Below, one piece after another: positions 53,353-57,891 of a stretch of DNA of 57,891 bases. The position numbers were made by a program, and so were the translations under genes. Source of the DNA: Gynuella sp. (GTDB taxonomy: Bacteria; Pseudomonadota; Gammaproteobacteria; Pseudomonadales; Natronospirillaceae); contig JANQHX010000099.1 in NCBI GenBank assembly GCA_028282465.1, positions 1 through 57,891 on the forward strand. Reading direction: 5' to 3'. How positions within the stretch are numbered: position 1 is the stretch's first letter; each line of letters starts with the position of its first letter. The notes beneath the pieces were generated by a model. It worked only from the letters and a program-made list of their open reading frames with translations, was not told the DNA's origin and did no database searches.

Positions 53353-54861
53353 ATGGCAAAAAAGATTCTCATTAACACAGGCTCAAACTTTTTAGTTACC
53401 TTTCTAAAATTGGTCATCGCACTGATCATGACACCTATACTAGTGAAGGCCTTAGGAAACCATGACTATGGAATATGGGAAGTCATTGTATCAGTGATCG
53501 GATACATGGGTCTTCTTGACTTAGGGCTAAGGCCTTCCGTTACTAGGAATATCGCTTTCTACAGAGCCCAAGATAATACTTTAAAGGTTCAAAAGATTTA
53601 TTCGACGGCTCTAGCTTTTATGATCGGAGCTGGCTTAATCTGCTTATCAGTATTTCTAGTTTGGTCACAGACGACACCTGAAGTATTGGCAGAAGATTCC
53701 GCTGAAGATATTCAAAGATACAGCTATCTACTAATAATCATTGGATGCCAGCTATTTATTCAGCTAACCGGAACCATGGCTGAGAGTGTTCTCGAGGGAT
53801 ACCATAAATATTATTTAAAAAATAATATTACTATTGTAAACACCCTTATTGGCAACTTTCTAATATGGAGCTTTATTAATGAATCAAATGCTATATTAGT
53901 AGTGGCTGGTGTCAGCGCACTTGGCATTTCGGTTAAATACATACTTTACTTTATTCTAGTCGCAAACGATAAAGACCTTCCATTAAAGCCTAACCCATTT
54001 TTAGCAGATCGCGCTACGTTAACAGAACTACTTAAGTTTGGAGGAAAGTCTTTCATACAAGGTGTAACCTGGCGTATTCAACAATCTATTGATCCTATAC
54101 TCATTGCTTTAATACTGAACCCAGCGCAAGTTATTTATTATGCTATTCCATCGAATCTGATTAATTACTATCGTTCAATTTCTATGACTCTAACTCAGGC
54201 ATTTTTACCTTTTTTTAGTGAGTTGGCCGGAGCTAAAGGTAATCAGAATGATTCTGTAAATGTATTTTTAATCGCCTCACGTTTTTCATTGCTAGTTATT
54301 ATTCCAATTTCTTTGGCGATATTCTTATTCGGGAGCGACTTCATTGGCCTATGGGTCGGCCAAGAGTATCAAGATGAGGGCACTTTAATTCTATGGGCTC
54401 TGAATTTGACCGCACTACTAAATTACTTAGATCCATTTGCTAGCAAATACTTAACTGCCCATAACAAGCACGGTATATATGCAAAACTGACACCTATTGC
54501 CATCGTTATAAATATCGCTATAACCTGTACATTAATGAATTACATTGGTGTACTAGGGGCTGCAATCGGCACTTTAATACCAACCCTTATCTTCTTTCCA
54601 ATATACTTTAGTTTTCGAAGTAAGGTACAGGAAATAACATGGTCAACGTACATCAGCTCAGTGGTGGCTCCTCACGTTATTCCCGCACTAGTTAGTTTTG
54701 TTGTCACATTTGCTCTAATAAAGCGATTTGAAATCACCAGTTTTATTAGCTTATTGATTTTGGGGGCTGTTTTTGCTCTGTCTTATTATATTCTTTCTGT
54801 TGTTTTTGTATTAAATAAGACAGAGAAAAGTAAGCTAATAAGTAAAGTTAGAAGAAACTAA
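53353..54861 (+). CDS. Wzx-type polysaccharide flippase
   Basis: 502 residues with about fourteen membrane segments. Opening ILINTGSNFLVTFLKLVIALIMTPILVKALGNHDYGIWEVIVSVIGYMGLLDLGL is the polysaccharide-export (MVF/Wzx) pattern. It flips the undecaprenyl-linked repeat unit to the periplasm. It is the last plus-strand gene. Its stop overlaps the convergent GT39-like gene by four bases. No adjacent Wzy polymerase is found. Confidence 0.9.
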   Translation: MAKKILINTGSNFLVTFLKLVIALIMTPILVKALGNHDYGIWEVIVSVIGYMGLLDLGLRPSVTRNIAFYRAQDNTLKVQKIYSTALAFMIGAGLICLSVFLVWSQTTPEVLAEDSAEDIQRYSYLLIIIGCQLFIQLTGTMAESVLEGYHKYYLKNNITIVNTLIGNFLIWSFINESNAILVVAGVSALGISVKYILYFILVANDKDLPLKPNPFLADRATLTELLKFGGKSFIQGVTWRIQQSIDPILIALILNPAQVIYYAIPSNLINYYRSISMTLTQAFLPFFSELAGAKGNQNDSVNVFLIASRFSLLVIIPISLAIFLFGSDFIGLWVGQEYQDEGTLILWALNLTALLNYLDPFASKYLTAHNKHGIYAKLTPIAIVINIAITCTLMNYIGVLGAAIGTLIPTLIFFPIYFSFRSKVQEITWSTYISSVVAPHVIPALVSFVVTFALIKRFEITSFISLLILGAVFALSYYILSVVFVLNKTEKSKLISKVRRN

Positions 54862-56321
54862 TTATTAAACTCAATTAGCACCGCTTTAGCCCCAAAGGGG
54901 TAAATAGTTTCTTCTGAGTAGGCAGATTGTAACTTAGCCCTATTGCTTTCATCTTGAGATTTTTGCTCATCTGTATTAATGAAGTAAGATACATACCATA
55001 CTTTATCAAAACTTGTATCAATGGAGGTGAAGCCTAAATCTTCATTATTCTTATAAAACTCAGAAATTTTATTGGAAGGAATTAACTCTATACCAGAGCA
55101 GGCAGACCTAATCTTCTCCATAACCTGTGTAATACCCAACAAACCTGACTTACGATAGACATAGATTGCATCGTTGCTACTACAAGCATTTGAGATGATT
55201 TCGCCCACCCTTTGCCAGTCATCACCCTGCTTGTCAGCTAATTTATTTGCTGAAAACCCTGCGGTAGTAAGCATAATGAATAAAACCAAACCAACTTTTA
55301 GACCACTCACTTTATTGACTGAATATGCAATTAGTAGAGAAGTAAAAGGGAGAACAAAGATAAAAAATCTGGGCACTAAAACTGGTGTAACAAGGCTAAA
55401 CGGTAAGAGTAAAACCAACGGAGTAAAAGAAAAATATAGACAAAATAGACCAGGAGCTGATAACCAAGAATTACCCTCTTTTTTATAGAACAGACGCCAT
55501 AAACTTACCATCGCAGCACCAGCTATTAATACTATAATTGGTAATTTATGAACGATTCCTAAATCATATTCACCAGCATACAAACCAAATACAAAGTACT
55601 TCAGATTACTAATATTAACCTCAGGCACCCAAGAAATAGGTGCATCCCCTAGTTTCGAATAAAAAATTAACAGGGGAACTATGCCTAAGCTGAATATAAC
55701 GCCAAAAGCCATTGTAGCTTTAAAATTTTCCTTGAACCCGACAACCAGAAGGTAGCCAAGCTGGCAGGCTACAAGGATTACCCCATACATATGAGAATAT
55801 TCTAAGAAAATTATCGAACCCACATACAAGCTAGCGGACCTGACTGTTTTTTCCTTTAAATAACTAACAAGGTAATAGGTGGTGACTATCGACATTAAAA
55901 TCAATAATCCATAACCACGCAACTCCTGGGCATGTCTAATAATTAAGTAAAAACAGAAGAAAATAATGACCGATAGATAGCTAATAGCTTTATCCACACC
56001 AATTTTTACGGCCAGCTTTTGTAAGTATAGTGCGCCCAAAACAATAAATAAGAATGAGACTAAGCGGAGAAAAACTATGGAATCTGAAACTGTGGAAAAT
56101 AGCTTTAATATAACGTAATAGAGAGACATATTCGCCTCTCTTTGTTTTAACACATAAAATAAATCAGACCAGGATTGGTTGACCAGGTACAAGGTAAACT
56201 GTTCATCAAGCCAGGGTGTTCTTCCTTGAATAGACCATATTGTATAAATACATAATATTATTGTTGACGCCCAAGCAGCTTTGAACAGCTTTGGTTCTAA
56301 AGCATTATTTTCTATAACCAC
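54858..56321 (-). CDS. GT39/ArnT-like integral membrane glycosyltransferase
   Basis: 487 residues from GTG at 56321, preceded by AAGGAG. About eleven membrane segments. WLDEQFTLYLVNQSW in the first periplasmic loop holds the Asp-Glu pair typical of GT-C (PMT/ArnT) enzymes that use a lipid-linked donor. The C-terminal soluble part (about 380-487) is extended. It likely modifies a cell-surface glycan or lipid. Its start overlaps the epimerase stop by ten bases. Confidence 0.82.
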   Translation of the reverse strand: MVIENNALEPKLFKAAWASTIILCIYTIWSIQGRTPWLDEQFTLYLVNQSWSDLFYVLKQREANMSLYYVILKLFSTVSDSIVFLRLVSFLFIVLGALYLQKLAVKIGVDKAISYLSVIIFFCFYLIIRHAQELRGYGLLILMSIVTTYYLVSYLKEKTVRSASLYVGSIIFLEYSHMYGVILVACQLGYLLVVGFKENFKATMAFGVIFSLGIVPLLIFYSKLGDAPISWVPEVNISNLKYFVFGLYAGEYDLGIVHKLPIIVLIAGAAMVSLWRLFYKKEGNSWLSAPGLFCLYFSFTPLVLLLPFSLVTPVLVPRFFIFVLPFTSLLIAYSVNKVSGLKVGLVLFIMLTTAGFSANKLADKQGDDWQRVGEIISNACSSNDAIYVYRKSGLLGITQVMEKIRSACSGIELIPSNKISEFYKNNEDLGFTSIDTSFDKVWYVSYFINTDEQKSQDESNRAKLQSAYSEETIYPFGAKAVLIEFNN

Positions 56322-57304
56322 TTTTGCTCCTTATACCATTCATCCAAAGCTCTAATGCCTTTCTCTTCGGTGTATTTATATTCAAAGCCTTTTACTGAAG
56401 CTAATTTAGATGTATCAAAAGCTCTGTCTTTAGTAAAAAATGCAACACGCCTAGGATACAGAAATGGCTCCACATTAAAAAACTTGGATAGCTTCTCAAT
56501 GACTTTGGCAATCATGAAGATAGGAGACGATGGAATTCTAATGAAATGCGCATGTCGTCCATTGTTATTAGCGATAATTTTTAACATTGACTTGATAGAG
56601 CTGGGCTCTGGATTTCCACAAATATATATTTGAGAAAGTGTTTCCTTTGTTGTGGTGGAGTACCACATAAACTCTACAAGGTCTTCTACATGAATCAGAT
56701 GATAAAGACCTTTTGTGAACCCGAATAAAGGTATCAGAGGCAGCCTAGCCATTTTAAATAGTTTTAACAACCTACGATCGCCAGGGCCATAAATAGCTGC
56801 TGGCCTTACTACGGTATAAGGCAATCCTGAGTTATTTGAAAATTCAACTAACCACTTTTCAGCATCGGCTTTCGTTTCTTGATAAATATCACCTGGGTTA
56901 TAAGGTGTACTTTCATCAGCAGGTGGGTTTTCAATATGACCTAGAACACCAACCGTAGAGCAATGAACAAATCGTTCGAAGTTTGGTTGCTTTAACGCCA
57001 GTTCTGCAAGTATCTTAGTACTGGTTAGATGTACATCAACCAGCTCTTGATCTGGTAGATTCGTTGCCCGGTATGCAGCAGCTACGTGATAGACCTGCGT
57101 AACACTCTCCATTGCTTCTTCAAGCAATTCAGCATCATAAACATTTCCCTCATACCACTTAATTTCCAGGTCGGCCAGATCATCTGTCTTTGAATTCTTT
57201 CTTTTGATACACCTTACTTCAAAGCCCAACTCACATAAACGACGTAGTAAATATCTTCCAGTAAAACCCGTACCACCAGTGACCAAAGCAACATTTTGGG
57301 TCAT
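56312..57304 (-). CDS. NAD(P)-dependent epimerase/dehydratase (extended SDR)
   Basis: 330 residues. VALVTGGTGFTGRYLLRRLCELGFEV is the cofactor-binding motif; VHCSTVGVLG and YQETKADAEKW hold the catalytic Ser, Tyr and Lys. The body resembles dihydroflavonol-reductase/HpnA-like enzymes, with VVRPAAIYGPGDRRLL. The substrate could be a nucleotide sugar or a lipid. Lies 1 bp after the methyltransferase-like gene. Confidence 0.85.
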   Translation of the reverse strand: MTQNVALVTGGTGFTGRYLLRRLCELGFEVRCIKRKNSKTDDLADLEIKWYEGNVYDAELLEEAMESVTQVYHVAAAYRATNLPDQELVDVHLTSTKILAELALKQPNFERFVHCSTVGVLGHIENPPADESTPYNPGDIYQETKADAEKWLVEFSNNSGLPYTVVRPAAIYGPGDRRLLKLFKMARLPLIPLFGFTKGLYHLIHVEDLVEFMWYSTTTKETLSQIYICGNPEPSSIKSMLKIIANNNGRHAHFIRIPSSPIFMIAKVIEKLSKFFNVEPFLYPRRVAFFTKDRAFDTSKLASVKGFEYKYTEEKGIRALDEWYKEQKWL

Positions 57305-57305
57305 A

Positions 57306-57891
57306 TCAATTTCCTAGATTTTCAAATTTCAATATTAATGGAGAACCTAAATATTTTTGAGGAAGTATTAGGCTTAATAATCTCTCTAATACTTTGGAAA
57401 TAGCTGCGGACTTTAAAGCTCTATGCACAACCATTGGAGCTATATATTGCCCCTCATCACCAACTAGAGAAAATCCATTCTCCTTAAACTCTTCTACTAT
57501 TTGATTTCTACTAAAGAGCTGGTAGGTTCGTGTATTTCCTTCAATCTTCTTTTTCAGCCCGAAAAGGGCGTCAGCAATTCTATTGACACTATTAACATTA
57601 GGAAATTCAAGTATTACAGTTTGACTGCTTATCCTGCACAATTCTGAAATATGGGCTTTCCAATCGTTTATATGAGCTAATATCCGATAGCTCATGACGA
57701 TGGGATAAGAACTATCTTTTAGTTCTGACTGAACCAGATTTCCAACAATCAAGGCACCATTAAAGTTTGGATATTTCGATCGCAAATAGTCGAAACAAGC
57801 ATCATCACTGCCTAAAACATCCAGTTTCATACCTAGCTTTTCGGTAACTTCAACATTCTGAGCATGCCCCCCGCCTACGTCCAATGCCCTA
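57306..57891 (-). CDS. SAM-dependent methyltransferase, 5' end cut by window edge
   Basis: At least 195 codons are present; the gene continues past the right edge. RALDVGGGHAQNVEV is motif I of class I methyltransferases (LDVGGG). Later SYPIVMSYRILAHINDWKAHI fits motif IV and post-motif parts. The C terminus resembles a UbiE-type or sugar-methylating enzyme. The start of the protein is not in the window, so any N-terminal domain is unseen. Confidence 0.75.
   Translation of the reverse strand, partial: RALDVGGGHAQNVEVTEKLGMKLDVLGSDDACFDYLRSKYPNFNGALIVGNLVQSELKDSSYPIVMSYRILAHINDWKAHISELCRISSQTVILEFPNVNSVNRIADALFGLKKKIEGNTRTYQLFSRNQIVEEFKENGFSLVGDEGQYIAPMVVHRALKSAAISKVLERLLSLILPQKYLGSPLILKFENLGN

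Noticed and set aside
1-57891. tRNA, rRNA, CRISPR arrays, insertion sequences or phage integration sites
   Set aside because: None was recognisable in the intergenic stretches, and no transposase or integrase gene appears on either strand.

Overview
The window is a 57.9 kb chromosomal stretch of a moderately AT-rich gammaproteobacterium. The gene set points to an aquatic or marine Oceanospirillales/Pseudomonadales-type organism: tandem pilT-pilU, the yggS-proC-yggT-metX-metW-DUF4426-rdgB block, RdgC, ZapE, a YqhA-like protein and an exosortase/PEP-CTERM exopolysaccharide locus. I cannot assign a genus from the sequence alone.

Left part (1-28.7 kb) is mostly housekeeping. It starts with a truncated serA, a Gate-domain membrane protein, and a DUF4124 plus zinc-metallopeptidase protein. 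The glycolytic pair pgk-fba (minus strand) follows, then udk, a YqhA-like protein, two small uncharacterised proteins, two MATE transporters, a second DUF4124 metallopeptidase, rdgC and a LysR regulator. A 443-base gap holds a promoter, several hairpins and an orphan terminator, which together look like an unannotated small RNA of about 300 nt. Next come zapE, a YchJ-type SEC-C protein that seems to lack a normal start codon, a TPR lipoprotein, a third MATE protein, pilU/pilT, and the methionine/proline/nucleotide-sanitation operon ending in hopJ. After that are a CBS-domain protein and a HAD protein whose catalytic nucleophile is replaced by glycine.

Right part (28.9-57.9 kb) is an exopolysaccharide/protein-sorting locus. 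It opens with a secreted PEP-CTERM protein preceded by a strong sigma-54 promoter match. Two divergent operons share a 224-bp intergenic region at 36.5-36.7 kb. The minus-strand operon runs UDP-sugar epimerase, polysaccharide deacetylase, glmU, Wzz, BY-kinase-like protein, ExeA-like ATPase. The plus-strand operon runs initiating sugar-phosphate transferase, Wza-type export lipoprotein, second Wzz, second BY-kinase-like protein, outer-membrane barrel, exosortase-EpsI fusion, then a tightly overlapping run of glycosyltransferases, GtrA/GtrB-type pair, a second deacetylase, acyltransferases and a Wzx flippase. A convergent minus-strand group (GT39-like transferase, NAD-dependent epimerase, SAM methyltransferase cut by the window end) closes the window.

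The model for the right part is as follows. The initiating transferase loads undecaprenyl phosphate, the glycosyltransferases extend the repeat unit, and Wzx flips it. The Wzz proteins and the export lipoprotein control length and secretion. The exosortase cleaves the PEP-CTERM protein, probably attaching it to cell-surface glycan. Most notable: both BY-kinase homologues have lost the Walker A lysine, no Wzy polymerase is recognisable, and the visible exosortase substrate has its own sigma-54 promoter.
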